A stretch of 64,000 bases of DNA. Source: Caldicellulosiruptor acetigenus (GTDB taxonomy: Bacteria; Bacillota; Thermoanaerobacteria; Caldicellulosiruptorales; Caldicellulosiruptoraceae). The position numbers and the translations under genes were made by a program. Numbering within the stretch: position 1 is the first letter of the stretch; each line of letters starts with the position of its first letter. The notes below the pieces were generated by a model. The model had not been told where the DNA came from. It did not search any database and saw only the letters and a list, made by a program, of their open reading frames with translations. Positions 54,999 to 64,000 of the stretch are shown one piece after another. The stretch lies in the NCBI RefSeq assembly GCF_026914305.1, contig NZ_CP113866.1, forward strand, positions 1,677,501 to 1,741,500, read 5' to 3'.

Positions 54999-56246
54999 TC
55001 AGCCTCTCAAATCAAATATGCGTTTTGTCTTCTTTTCGCTTCGAGGAAGTTCACCTATCCTGCACAAAATGACCTCAGGCGATACTCCTATCTTATTTTT
55101 AAACTCATGAGAGATTAACTCTTTCATCTCAGAAGTAAAATATTCATCTTTAACCTCAACCTTTAATGTAAGTTTATCCCTGTAATCAATCCTCTCTATA
55201 ATCACTTGATATTCACTTCCAACACCATCTATATCCTTCAAAAATGTATCTATCTGAGCAGGGAAGATATTAACACCTTTGACCTTTACCATATCATCAG
55301 TTCTGCCAACAATCCTGTCAATACGTGGATACTTAGACCCACAGCTGCACTCACCCGGAATTTTTCGTGTAATGTCTCTTGTTCTGTATCTTATAAGAGG
55401 AGCACCTTCTTTTTTCAAGGTGGTAATGACAAGTTCACCAAACTCTCCATCAGGAACATTTTCTCCTGTTTGAGGGTCAATTATTTCAAAATATAGAAAA
55501 TCATCAAAATAATGAAGGCCTGTATGTTTATCGCAATCTATTGCAATTCCCGGTCCGTAAATCTCTGTCAGCCCATAAATATCAAAACTCTCTATACCCA
55601 GATACTCCTCAATAGTTTTTCGCTGTTTTTCTCCCCATCTTTCAGAACCAAATATCCCAACTTTCAAATGTATCTTGTCTTTTAACCCTCTTTTAACTAC
55701 CTCTTCAGCAAGCAAAAGCCCATAAGATGAAGTTGCAACAATTACTGTTGATTTTAAATCCACCATCATCTGAAGCTGTTTTTCAGTATTTCCTGGCCCC
55801 ATAGGAATTGTCATTGCACCCAGAAACTCAGCACCAAGCTGAAACCCAATACCTGCTGTCCACAGCCCGTATCCAGGGGTTATCTGAATCCTATCAAGCT
55901 CTGTGACACCTGCCAACTGATAACACCTTTTCATCATTTCCTTCCAGTCATCAACATCTTTTTGAGTGTAAGGAATGATTACTGGCATTCCGGTTGTACC
56001 TGAAGAAGAGTGGATTCTTACAACCTTTTTCTCATCCACAGCCATAAGCCCTAAGGGATAAGCATCTCTTAATTCTTCTTTTGTTGTAAATGGAAGTTTT
56101 TTGATATCATCTAAATCCTGTATTTCGTCCAGCTTTACCCCTGCTTCCTTGAATTTTTTCTGATAAAACGGGCTGTTTTTAAAGACATTTTCAAGCTGTT
56201 GTAAGAAAAGTTCCTTTACATTTTCTCTCATCTCAACACTTTCCAT
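54999..56246 (-). CDS. paaK: Phenylacetate-CoA ligase-type aryl-CoA synthetase
   Basis: 415 residues of the PaaK branch of adenylate-forming enzymes. The phosphate loop is SSSGTTGMPVII (about 80–91). YGLTEIYGPG is near 219–228, and a C-terminal domain begins about 320. It activates aryl acids to CoA thioesters. Next to iorA and iorB it probably handles arylacetates or their CoA esters made from aromatic amino acids, which is inference from context. Confidence 0.9.
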   Translation of the reverse strand: MESVEMRENVKELFLQQLENVFKNSPFYQKKFKEAGVKLDEIQDLDDIKKLPFTTKEELRDAYPLGLMAVDEKKVVRIHSSSGTTGMPVIIPYTQKDVDDWKEMMKRCYQLAGVTELDRIQITPGYGLWTAGIGFQLGAEFLGAMTIPMGPGNTEKQLQMMVDLKSTVIVATSSYGLLLAEEVVKRGLKDKIHLKVGIFGSERWGEKQRKTIEEYLGIESFDIYGLTEIYGPGIAIDCDKHTGLHYFDDFLYFEIIDPQTGENVPDGEFGELVITTLKKEGAPLIRYRTRDITRKIPGECSCGSKYPRIDRIVGRTDDMVKVKGVNIFPAQIDTFLKDIDGVGSEYQVIIERIDYRDKLTLKVEVKDEYFTSEMKELISHEFKNKIGVSPEVILCRIGELPRSEKKTKRIFDLRG

Positions 56247-56302
56247 AACCTCTTCTCCTCTCTTCTTTTCTCTTCTTAATTTGATTGCTAATATATAAGA
56301 TT

Positions 56303-56863
56303 TTAATATCTTTCATAAATCTTTTCAACTAAAATTTTATTCATTTCGTACATTTTTGGGGTCAAAACCTGCTCCAAAGCTCTCAAAATCTCTTCTTTCG
56401 AAAAAGGTAAAATTCCTTCTTTACATATCAAAGCGAGCATTGTTATATTTTCTGCTTTTGGCATATTCAACTCAAAAGCAATGTCATGGGCATTTATTAC
56501 ATTCAATTTCGAAAAGTTTTCCTCAAAAAATTTGAGTATTTGCTGCTTTTTTAAATCAGAATTTTTAGGTCTTACAAACCTGTTATTTAGAACAATCACA
56601 GAATCTTTATTTACCTTATTAACATTTCTTGCAGCTTCACTCATCTCAAGTCCTATTAAAATGTCAGCCTTGCCATCTGGTACAATTGGTCCTACATCAT
56701 CTCCTACCCTGATATAACTCACAACAGAACCGCCTCTTTGGCTCATTCCAATGTTCTCAGCTGACTTTACATCAAAGCCTCTATTCATGAAAAGCTGACA
56801 GACCACCCTTGAGAGCAGGATATTCCCCTGCCCACCTATTCCCGCTATTATAATATCATTCAT
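56303..56863 (-). CDS. iorB: Indolepyruvate ferredoxin oxidoreductase, beta subunit
   Basis: 186 residues. The gamma-type domain begins IIIAGIGGQGNILLSRVV, and NIGMSQRGGSVVSYIR lies near 37–52. With IorA it oxidises aryl-2-oxo acids to aryl-acyl-CoA using ferredoxin. It overlaps the iorA stop by four bases. Confidence 0.93.
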   Translation of the reverse strand: MNDIIIAGIGGQGNILLSRVVCQLFMNRGFDVKSAENIGMSQRGGSVVSYIRVGDDVGPIVPDGKADILIGLEMSEAARNVNKVNKDSVIVLNNRFVRPKNSDLKKQQILKFFEENFSKLNVINAHDIAFELNMPKAENITMLALICKEGILPFSKEEILRALEQVLTPKMYEMNKILVEKIYERY

Positions 56864-58653
56864 TTTACCATCACCTTTTCAATTGCAGAATACCGACAAA
56901 AATTCTTGCACAGTCCGCAACCATTGCATAAAGTTGAATCTATAAAGATATTACCATTTTCATCCTCATCTATTGCCGGACAACCTGTCACTTTCAAGCA
57001 CGCTCTGCACTTCGAACAGTTCTTATTTATTTTAAAGTAGCTTTCTCTTGATTTTAGGTTGGCACATTCTCTTCGAAAGACTATCACCCCAAGTTCCTCG
57101 TCATTTAAAAATTCTCTGACTTTGTCTACATTTTCTGTGAAATCTGAGTAAGGGTCAATCAGCAAAATTCTTTCAACACCTATTCCTTTTACAATACTTT
57201 CAATGCTTACTTTTCTCCCTTCTTCCCCATAAATCTTCTTGCCAGTCCCAGGATGAGGTTGAAACCCTGTCATGCCAGTTGTCAGATTGTCCAAAATGCA
57301 TATGGTTATATTGTGCCTATTGTAGTAGCTATTTACAAGACCTGTAATGCCGCTGTGGAAAAAGGTTGAATCTCCTATAAATGCAATGACCCTTTTTGAA
57401 CTATCTGCAATATTAAGACCTTGTGCCATTGTAATGCTTGCTCCCATACAAAGGCAGGTGTCTGTTGTTGTAATAGGCTTAGCAAACCCAAGTGTGTAGC
57501 AGCCAATATCTCCTGTGAAGATTATATCTTTGTCTTTAGTTGCATTTTTTACAATCAAAAAAGAGCTTCTGTGAGGACACCCAGCACAAAATTGTGCCTG
57601 CCTTTTTGGAATTTGAAGAACATCCGTAAATGTATTTTTCGCTAAAAATCGCTTGTCAGAAAGTACCTTGTAAAAGATGTACTTTACCTTGTCAACATCT
57701 AGTTCACCTGCAAACGGAACATAACCATTTCGTTTTCCGTATGTAGAGATGATTCTGCCATTTTCGAAAAGTATTAGTTTTACTTCTTCTTCCAAAACTG
57801 GGTCAAGCTCTTCTATGAATATTAGCATTTCTTTGTCCTTTGCAAATTCTAATATAAATCCTTCATCTAACGGATGTGCAACTGTAATCTTTAAGATCGA
57901 AAACAAATCCTCAAAACCTTTTATTGCTTCTTTGACATAAAAATATGAAACCCCACCTGTTACAATCCCTATTTTTCCCCTACCTTCAACTTTGTTGTAA
58001 GCAGAAAGTTCTTTTTTCATGTCCTGAAGTTTTTGCTCAAGTTCCATATGTTTTATGTACGAAAGTGCCGGTAAAATAACCCAGTCTGGCTTTTTCTCGA
58101 ATCCTTTTATCTTCCTTTTTTCTCTTTTGAACTCAAACTCAATCGACTGGTTGGAATGACAAACTCGTGTTGTCATCCGAAAAAGCACAGGCAATTTGTA
58201 CTTTTCTGAAATCTCAAAAGCAGGTTTTATGAGCTCAAATGCCTCTTTTGGAGAAGAAGGGTCAAAAACTGGCAGGTTGCAAAATCTTGCAAAGTTTCGT
58301 GTGTCCTGTTCTGTCTGAGAAGAATGCGGGCCAGGGTCATCTGCCACAAACACTATAAGTCCGCCTTCTACACCTACAACCGAAAGGGACAGAAGAGGGT
58401 CTGCCGCAACGTTCAAACCTACCTGCTTCATAGTAGCCACACTTCTTGCACCTGAAAGGCTTGCACCTGCTGCTATTTCAAGTGCTACTTTTTCGTTTGT
58501 CGACCATTCCACATAAAAATCATCATCTTGAAAGTTTTTCAAAGTCTCTATTACCTCTGTTGAAGGCGTACCTGGATACCCAACGGCAACATTCACACCA
58601 TTTATAAAAAGAGAATATGCCACAGCTTCGTTCCCCATCAAGACTTTTTTCAT
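56860..58653 (-). CDS. iorA: Indolepyruvate ferredoxin oxidoreductase, alpha subunit
   Basis: About 597 residues. The N-terminal pyrimidine-binding domain has VAVGYPGTPSTEV. The TPP-binding domain has GDIGCYTLG and GDSTFFHSGITGLVN. The C-terminus carries two 4Fe-4S motifs: CSKCRACLKVTGC and CNGCGLCKNFC. ATG at 58653 is chosen over a GTG five codons earlier that touches the ribosome site. It leads the run iorA–iorB–paaK and the membrane genes. A TATAAT about 45 bases upstream (58698–58703, minus) is a possible -10. Confidence 0.94.
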   Translation of the reverse strand: MKKVLMGNEAVAYSLFINGVNVAVGYPGTPSTEVIETLKNFQDDDFYVEWSTNEKVALEIAAGASLSGARSVATMKQVGLNVAADPLLSLSVVGVEGGLIVFVADDPGPHSSQTEQDTRNFARFCNLPVFDPSSPKEAFELIKPAFEISEKYKLPVLFRMTTRVCHSNQSIEFEFKREKRKIKGFEKKPDWVILPALSYIKHMELEQKLQDMKKELSAYNKVEGRGKIGIVTGGVSYFYVKEAIKGFEDLFSILKITVAHPLDEGFILEFAKDKEMLIFIEELDPVLEEEVKLILFENGRIISTYGKRNGYVPFAGELDVDKVKYIFYKVLSDKRFLAKNTFTDVLQIPKRQAQFCAGCPHRSSFLIVKNATKDKDIIFTGDIGCYTLGFAKPITTTDTCLCMGASITMAQGLNIADSSKRVIAFIGDSTFFHSGITGLVNSYYNRHNITICILDNLTTGMTGFQPHPGTGKKIYGEEGRKVSIESIVKGIGVERILLIDPYSDFTENVDKVREFLNDEELGVIVFRRECANLKSRESYFKINKNCSKCRACLKVTGCPAIDEDENGNIFIDSTLCNGCGLCKNFCRYSAIEKVMVK

Positions 58654-58800
58654 AATTTTATTTCTCACCCTTTCTGCACAAAGCTGATTTGTACTCTATT
58701 ATACAGCAATTTTTGTTCAATTTAAAATCATTTTTAAGATTAAAACTATATTCATTTGTAAAAAATACTAAGTAGAATATTTTAAACAAAGGTGAAAACA

Positions 58801-59172
58801 ATGAAAGATGACCTTCATATAAACAAACGCAGATTTGCTCATTTTAAAAATCTTGTCGAAAATTATACCCGCACCAAACGTCATCTTGAAGAGTTTGGCG
58901 AGATTTTGCCATACGAAAAGATTCAACAGATTATTCAAAAGCAAAGGCGAAGAGAAGAGCAAATAGAAAATATCCAGAAAGCAATACTAAACGAACATGA
59001 CAGAGAAAATGAGGTCAGAAGCTTAGTTAAAAACTATCTCTATACAGAAGGGTATTTGAAACATTACAGAGATAAGTTACCAAAGCATATCTTGAATAAC
59101 ATGTTAAAAAAGCAGGCTTTCAGAAAAATCCAGCTGGAAAATTTAATAAAAAAGGTTGATGAAGAAAAGTAA
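58801..59172 (+). CDS. Small two-repeat helical protein of unknown function
   Basis: 123 residues from ATG at 58801, after AAAGGTGAAAACA. No signal peptide. It is basic, helical, and made of two related repeats of about 45 residues: LVENYTRTKRHLEEF…LPYEKI…KQRRREEQIEN, and LVKNYLYTEGYLKHY…LPKHIL…KQAFRKIQLEN. I do not recognise it. It lies 66 bases upstream of spoVT in the same direction. Confidence 0.7.
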   Translation: MKDDLHINKRRFAHFKNLVENYTRTKRHLEEFGEILPYEKIQQIIQKQRRREEQIENIQKAILNEHDRENEVRSLVKNYLYTEGYLKHYRDKLPKHILNNMLKKQAFRKIQLENLIKKVDEEK

Positions 59173-59238
59173 AGAATAAGGCTGCAAAGAATTATCAAAA
59201 CTAATTATAGAAATATTTAAAAAAGGAGTTGAAACAAG

Positions 59239-59790
59239 ATGAAGGCAACAGGGATTGTAAGAAGAATTGACGATTTGGGAAGGGTTGTAATCCCGAAAGA
59301 AATAAGAAGAACTCTTAAAATCAGAGAAGGTGACCCGCTTGAAATATATACCGATAACGAAGGTGAGGTTATCTTAAAGAAATATTCACCAATTGGTGAA
59401 ATGGGGGCATTTGCCAAAGAATATGCCGAAACTCTTCACCAGGTGAGTGGTCATATCATAATTATCACTGACAGGGATAGAGTAATAGCTGTTGCAGGTG
59501 CTTCTAAAAAGGATTATATGGATAAGCCTTTGAGCCAAGAACTGGAAAGAGTTATGGAAGAAAATACTATTGTTGTTGTGAAATCTGAAAATGATATGAG
59601 CAGCATACCAATTGTCGAAGGCGACACAACAAGATATACTGCTCAGATAGTAAGTCCTATACTTTCCGAAGGAAGTGTAATCGGCAGCGTGATTATGTGT
59701 TCAACACAGTCACATGTTGTTATGGGTGACTCAGAGTACAAGCTTGTTCAAGCTGCAACATCTTTTTTCGGAAAACAGCTTGAACAGTAG
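59239..59790 (+). CDS. spoVT: Stage V sporulation protein T-like regulator (AbrB family)
   Basis: 183 residues. The N-terminal AbrB/SpoVT DNA-binding domain (1–50) reads TGIVRRIDDLGRVVIPKEI. The C-terminal GAF-like domain covers about 60–180. In Bacillus SpoVT is a forespore regulator under sigma G. AAAAAAGGAG precedes the ATG. Whether it regulates sporulation here depends on whether the organism sporulates. Confidence 0.94.
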   Translation: MKATGIVRRIDDLGRVVIPKEIRRTLKIREGDPLEIYTDNEGEVILKKYSPIGEMGAFAKEYAETLHQVSGHIIIITDRDRVIAVAGASKKDYMDKPLSQELERVMEENTIVVVKSENDMSSIPIVEGDTTRYTAQIVSPILSEGSVIGSVIMCSTQSHVVMGDSEYKLVQAATSFFGKQLEQ

Positions 59791-59815
59791 TTGTTTTTGA
59801 CAAAATTTTGAGGTT

Positions 59816-59848
59816 AAACTGTAGGTTTTTAAACCTACAGTTTTTTTT
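59816..59848 (+). terminator. Terminator of spoVT
   Basis: A 13-bp perfect stem (59816–59828 with 59831–59843) runs into eight T. A strong intrinsic terminator. Confidence 0.92.
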
Positions 59849-59934
59849 AATGAAATATTGGAGTATAATAAACTGTGTAAAAAAAAAATTAATTTAATAC
59901 AACGTAAACAATGCAACATGTTGGGGGTCATTAG

Positions 59935-61275
59935 ATGTTCAAATTAAACGCAGACTTGACATCAGACAATTCATTGCGCAAGAGTCTCAATTTTGTAATA
60001 CTTGGCATCACATTTGGCATAGTTTTTTTCAATGTAACAACAGGGTCACCAGTTGCTGGATTTGCAAAGGCAATAGGATTTGGCGATCTGATGTATGGTG
60101 TGATGCTTGCACTGCCAGTGCTTGGTGGTGTGGCGCAAGTTTTTGCCTCTTATTTTCTTGAAAAATCAAAAAAAAGAAAGCTCATATTTTTAATAAGCGG
60201 ATTTCTTCACAGACTACCATGGGCATTGATTGCCATTTTACCACTAATTTTAGGAAAAGGTTCGTATATTCTGCTATTTTTCTTGATATTATTGATGACA
60301 ATATCTTCGATTTCTAACTCGTTCACAAACGTTTCTTTCTGGTCGTGGATAAATGACTTAGTTCCAATGCACATAAGAGGCAGGTTCTTTTCAAGAAGAG
60401 CAACAATTTCCACTATTGTGGGAATGCTCAGCGGACTTGCCATTGGTAAATTTCTGGATATGTACAATAGTCTTTTAGGATTTTCTATAGTTTTTGTGTT
60501 TGCAGCCATAATGGGAATGCTTGATATAGCTTGTTTCTTCTTTGTAAAAGATATTCCTATGAAGGCCCAGGAACAACAAACTGATTTGAAGAAAATGTTT
60601 GTTTCTACTCTCGAAAACCATCACTTTAAAAAATTTATGGTCTTTTTTGTAATCTGGAACTTTGGTCTTAGCATTGCAGGCCCATATTTTAATATGTACA
60701 TGATAAAAGACCTCAAGATGAGTTATTTTGACATTATTCTTCTGACACAGATTGTAAGCAACATTGTAACCATACTTACACTGCCATACATAGGAAGAGT
60801 TGTAGACAAAATAGGCAACAGACCAATGCTCCTTTTTGCAGCAAGTCTTTTGTCTTTGTTGCCTATTGTGTGGTGTTTCACTAATGAAAACAATTACAAG
60901 TACTTAGTGACTATAATAAGCATATTTGCGGGACTGTTGTGGCCTATAATTGATATGAGCAATAACAATTTAATCTTGAAATTATCCGACCAGACTCAAA
61001 CATCTATGTATGTTGGTGTTATAAACATGTTCAATGCAATATTTGGAACAGCTATTCCAATTGTACTTGGAGGCTACCTTATAGAAGATATCGCACCGTA
61101 CATTGTTACCTTTTTCAAAAATTACATGCATTTTGACATAGCTACGTACCATGTCGCATTTTTTGTATCAGGCTTTTTGAGATTTTTAGCTGTGATTTAT
61201 CTTAAAAAGAACGTAAAGGAACCTGGTGCAAAAAGCCTCAAGAATGTTATTAAAAGTAAAATAAAAAGAGCGTAA
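59935..61275 (+). CDS. Major facilitator superfamily permease
   Basis: 446 residues with about 12 membrane helices. The cytoplasmic loop near 140 reads VPMHIRGRFFSRRATIS, the MFS loop variant also seen in the permease at 509–1792. GGGGGT lies just before the ATG. It stands alone between two strong terminators. The substrate is unknown. Confidence 0.82.
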   Translation: MFKLNADLTSDNSLRKSLNFVILGITFGIVFFNVTTGSPVAGFAKAIGFGDLMYGVMLALPVLGGVAQVFASYFLEKSKKRKLIFLISGFLHRLPWALIAILPLILGKGSYILLFFLILLMTISSISNSFTNVSFWSWINDLVPMHIRGRFFSRRATISTIVGMLSGLAIGKFLDMYNSLLGFSIVFVFAAIMGMLDIACFFFVKDIPMKAQEQQTDLKKMFVSTLENHHFKKFMVFFVIWNFGLSIAGPYFNMYMIKDLKMSYFDIILLTQIVSNIVTILTLPYIGRVVDKIGNRPMLLFAASLLSLLPIVWCFTNENNYKYLVTIISIFAGLLWPIIDMSNNNLILKLSDQTQTSMYVGVINMFNAIFGTAIPIVLGGYLIEDIAPYIVTFFKNYMHFDIATYHVAFFVSGFLRFLAVIYLKKNVKEPGAKSLKNVIKSKIKRA

Positions 61276-61290
61276 AACATACAAAATGCA

Positions 61291-61328
61291 AAAATGCCCA
61301 AAGCTTTATTATGCTTTGGGCATTTTTT
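61291..61328. terminator. Bidirectional terminator between the MFS gene and rnpB
   Basis: A 14-bp perfect stem (61291–61304 with 61313–61326) ends in T runs on both strands. It can stop the plus-strand permease and the minus-strand RNase P RNA. Confidence 0.9.
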
Positions 61329-61345
61329 GAATTATCTTTTTTTGA

Positions 61346-61702
61346 TGTGCGACCAGGTCTGTAAGCCGAGTTCTGTCGAGAACGGCTATTTCTCTTTGGG
61401 TCTGACGTTGCCATCAGACCTCTTGCGACCAACCCGGGAACGCAGCGGGCCACTGCATTGTTCCCCTATTTGGTCTTGCTCCGGGTGGGGTTTGCACAGC
61501 CAGTCAGTCGCCTGACTGCTGGTGAGCTCTTACCTCACCTTTTCACCCTTACCATCCATGCAAAAATGGATGGCGGTTCTTTTCTGTTGCACTTTCCTTG
61601 GAGTCGCCTCCACTGGGTGTTACCCAGCACCCTGCCCTGTGGAGCTCGGACTTTCCTCACAAGGGAAACTACCCTTGCGCAGCCGTTCGACCTGCTCGCA
61701 TA
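61346..61702 (-). ncRNA. rnpB: RNase P RNA, class A
   Basis: On the minus strand the P1 helix pairs TGCGAGCAGGTC (5' end) with GACCTGGTCGCA (3' end). The conserved GAGGAAAGTCCGAGCTCC and ACAGAACTCGGCTTA blocks of bacterial RNase P RNA are both present. Ends are estimated from P1. It is the catalytic part of the enzyme that trims tRNA 5' ends. Confidence 0.95.
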
Positions 61703-61737
61703 TTCTATTATAAATTTTATTTAAATTATGTCAACTG

Positions 61738-62637
61738 CTACTTTTCTCTGTTTATCAAATAATTGGTAAGTTCTATAAGAAGTTCTGAATTGTCATACTT
61801 TTGTATCACATCTATGGCTTTCTGAGAATAATGTTCAACAAGCTGCTGTGCTTTTTCCAAACCATAAAATGTTACAAAGGTATTCTTCTTTTCCTTTATA
61901 TCCTTTCCTATACTCTTGCCCACTTTTTTACTGTCACCGATAACATCCAAAATATCATCTCTTATTTGAAAGGCAAGACCAAGATTTTTCCCAAATTCCT
62001 CCATATCAGACACAACATCATTTTCTGCACCTGCCACAAGAGCTCCGCATACACACGATGCTTGAATCAATCTTGAAGTTTTCCTCAAGTGCATCTCAAA
62101 CAAAAGTTCTTCACTTTTAATATCCTGTCCAGAATTTGTTATATCAATAACCTGACCGCCTATCATACCTTCAACGCCAGATGCCCAGAAAAGGTATTTT
62201 GCTGCTTTTACTAAATTTTTTTCACAACCACAGCGCAATATCCATTCCATACAAACTTCTGCTGCCAAATTTAAGAGCGCATCACCCGCCAAAATGGCTA
62301 TCGCTTCGCCAAACACAACATGATTTGTAGGTTTCCCCCTGCGCAGAACATCATTGTCCATTGCCGGCAAGTCGTCGTGAATGAGAGAATAAGTGTGAAT
62401 AAGCTCTATCGCAGATGCTATATCCAAAATCTTTTGGTCTACTTCCTGGTCCTTTGAAAGCATTTGATATGAAAGCAAACACAGCAAAGGTCTGAGCCTT
62501 TTTCCCCCTGCAAAAACGCTGTATCGCATAGCCTGATATATTATTTCTGGGGACCTTTCTGCTAAAATTTTTTCTAAATGCTCTTCTACTTTTTTCTGTG
62601 AAAGGTTTATATACTCCTCTAATTTCCTGCTTATCAT
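61738..62637 (-). CDS. ispA: Polyprenyl (farnesyl/geranyl) diphosphate synthase
   Basis: 299 residues. The first Asp-rich motif is DDLPAMDND (about 92–100), and the second is FQIRDDILD near 228–236. It condenses isoprenyl diphosphates to make the C15 to C20 precursor. It overlaps xseB by four bases, the usual xseA–xseB–ispA order. Chain length is not certain from sequence. Confidence 0.94.
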   Translation of the reverse strand: MISRKLEEYINLSQKKVEEHLEKILAERSPEIIYQAMRYSVFAGGKRLRPLLCLLSYQMLSKDQEVDQKILDIASAIELIHTYSLIHDDLPAMDNDVLRRGKPTNHVVFGEAIAILAGDALLNLAAEVCMEWILRCGCEKNLVKAAKYLFWASGVEGMIGGQVIDITNSGQDIKSEELLFEMHLRKTSRLIQASCVCGALVAGAENDVVSDMEEFGKNLGLAFQIRDDILDVIGDSKKVGKSIGKDIKEKKNTFVTFYGLEKAQQLVEHYSQKAIDVIQKYDNSELLIELTNYLINREK

Positions 62638-62894
62638 TCCTTCTGCCCTAAGCCTCCATAAATATCATCGGTAATGTCATCTTGAATGTATTCTCCATTT
62701 AGTTTTTCAATTAACACTACTCTCTTTTCCACGCTGCGGAGTATATCATTGCAAACCTTTGTAAGCCTAATTCCCTCTTCGTAAAGCTTTATAGCCTCTT
62801 CAAGAGAAAGATTGCCATCTTCCAAGTTCTTTACAATCTCTTCTAATCTTTTCATCGCATCTTCAAATTTTATATCTTTTTGCAGTTCACACAT
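62634..62894 (-). CDS. xseB: Exodeoxyribonuclease VII small subunit
   Basis: 86 residues. FEDAMKRLEEIVKNLEDGNLSLEEAI is the family core, shortened here to LEEIVKNLEDGNLSLEE. ATG at 62894 is nine bases after AAGGAG and overlaps the xseA stop. It partners XseA. Confidence 0.95.
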   Translation of the reverse strand: MCELQKDIKFEDAMKRLEEIVKNLEDGNLSLEEAIKLYEEGIRLTKVCNDILRSVEKRVVLIEKLNGEYIQDDITDDIYGGLGQKE

Positions 62895-64000
62895 CACTTT
62901 CAGCTCCTTCTTGCTTGAAAAACACCTTAGATTTTATTATACCATCTGAAAGCTGAGTAACTATCTCATCTCCATTATTTACCTGCGAAATGGTGGTCAA
63001 AATCTTAGAATTATGTAATGTTATAGAATATCCCCTCTTTAAAACATTCAGGGGATTTAGGGCAATTAACTTTTCCAGATTGACCTTATATGCAAACTCT
63101 TTTTGCTGAAAAATCTTCTTGAAAGCTTCCCCAAGCCTTCTGCTACAATTATCAAAATTTGTTCTCGCAACCGAAAGCCTTGATTCAGGATTCCTATCCG
63201 CCAATCTCTTCTCAAAATTCTTTAAATTCCTATGAGATTCATGAAGCTTTTTATTGATTGCAAAAGAAAGTTTGTGAGAATACAAATCAATATCCTGTGC
63301 ACGTTTTGCGATGGTATTCGCAGGCGAATTTTGGTATAATTTATATTGAAGTATTCCTACTTTCTCTTTGACCATATTTAATATCTTTTCCATCGCACTT
63401 TTCATTCTCTTTTGATATTCATTTAGCTTCTCCAGTGCCTGGTTCTGAAAACTTACCACTATTTCGCCTGCATTGGTGGGAGTTATAGCCCTCATGTCCG
63501 CAACAAAGTCACTCAAAACATAGTCCCTCTCATGCCCTACCGCCGATATAACAGGAATTTTAGATTCAAATATCTTTCTAACAACCATCTCACTGTTGAA
63601 CGCCATTAAATCTTCAAATGCGCCGCCACCACGTCCAACAATAATAACCTCGACAGGCTCTGCTGTGTTGAAATATTCTATCCCCTCGCAAATCTCATAT
63701 GGAGCGTTTTGTCCCTGAACTGAACAGCTGTAAATATATACCTGAATGTTTTCAAACCGGGTGTAAATTGTATTAAGAATGTCCCTGACTGCCGCACCAT
63801 TTTTTGAGGTCACTATTCCTACTTTTTTGGGATAGCGCGGTATTTCTTTTTTGTATTTTGAATCAAAGAGTCCTTCCTGTCTTAGCTTTTCTTCAAGCTG
63901 CTTTAATTTTACAAACAGCTCTCCAAGTCCTATATCAGTGATTTCGCTTACCTTTAGCTCAATTATCCCTTCTTTTTCATAAAAAATGACATTGCCCTTT
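62887..64000 (-). CDS. xseA: Exodeoxyribonuclease VII large subunit, N-terminus missing
   Basis: The gene runs off the right edge; about 370 C-terminal codons are visible. The frame stays open to base 64000 and includes the conserved EGLFDSKYKK and PKKVGIVTS, so the GTG at 63813 is an internal codon. RGGGAFEDLMAFNSE and GHERDYVLSDFVADMRAITPT, shortened to GHERDYVLSDFVAD, are the catalytic-region motifs. A helical coiled-coil part follows. ExoVII degrades single-stranded DNA. Confidence 0.95.
   Translation of the reverse strand, partial: KGNVIFYEKEGIIELKVSEITDIGLGELFVKLKQLEEKLRQEGLFDSKYKKEIPRYPKKVGIVTSKNGAAVRDILNTIYTRFENIQVYIYSCSVQGQNAPYEICEGIEYFNTAEPVEVIIVGRGGGAFEDLMAFNSEMVVRKIFESKIPVISAVGHERDYVLSDFVADMRAITPTNAGEIVVSFQNQALEKLNEYQKRMKSAMEKILNMVKEKVGILQYKLYQNSPANTIAKRAQDIDLYSHKLSFAINKKLHESHRNLKNFEKRLADRNPESRLSVARTNFDNCSRRLGEAFKKIFQQKEFAYKVNLEKLIALNPLNVLKRGYSITLHNSKILTTISQVNNGDEIVTQLSDGIIKSKVFFKQEGAESDV

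Noticed and set aside
63811-63813. GTG as the start of xseA
   Set aside because: Conserved XseA coding sequence continues upstream to the window edge.

Overview
The window looks like chromosome of a low-GC Firmicute of the class Clostridia. Gene order (rho–cwlD, rimP–nusA–infB–rbfA–truB–ribF–rpsO–pnp, and yicC–remA–gmk–rpoZ–coaBC–priA–def–fmt–rsmB–rlmN–prpC–prkC–rsgA–rpe), AT-rich spacers, heavy AGA/AGG and ATA codon use and strong GGAGG-type ribosome sites all fit a Caldicellulosiruptor-like thermophile. The genus is inferred, not proven.

Bases 1–36100 are almost entirely minus-strand housekeeping genes. From low to high coordinate they are: a yqhQ fragment, rpmE, an MFS permease, a PrsW-type protease, an 8-oxoguanine glycosylase, cwlD, rho, malic enzyme, rarA and glyA. 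A divergent plus-strand two-gene ThrE-type exporter follows. Then come the pnp-to-rimP translation/RNA operon and the rpe-to-yicC operon (formylation and deformylation, RNA methylation, PASTA kinase/phosphatase pair, primosome, CoA synthesis, omega subunit). Promoters can be read for rho, rpsO, rimP and yicC.

Bases 36100–40300 hold a hydantoinase/oxoprolinase-like gene coupled to a histone-deacetylase-fold gene with added cysteines, a DUF89 phosphatase and tRNA-Thr(CGT).

Bases 40300–51700 are an accessory island. It starts with a broken membrane-protein gene and a lone membrane protein. Its core is a partly duplicated cassette: a membrane-anchored S8 protease, a secreted toxin-like protein (A), and a large protein of unknown family (B). 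There are two A genes, three B genes, one intact protease and the last 31 codons of a second protease. The two A genes share a 269-bp block with one mismatch and then diverge abruptly. The island ends with an IS256-family transposase fragment and an intact IS110-family element with a probable guide-RNA region. This cassette is the best candidate in the window for an undescribed system.

Bases 51700–64000 return to core genes: a run ending in iorA/iorB and an aryl-CoA ligase, a two-repeat small protein, spoVT, a second MFS permease, RNase P RNA, a prenyl diphosphate synthase, and xseB/xseA running off the right edge.
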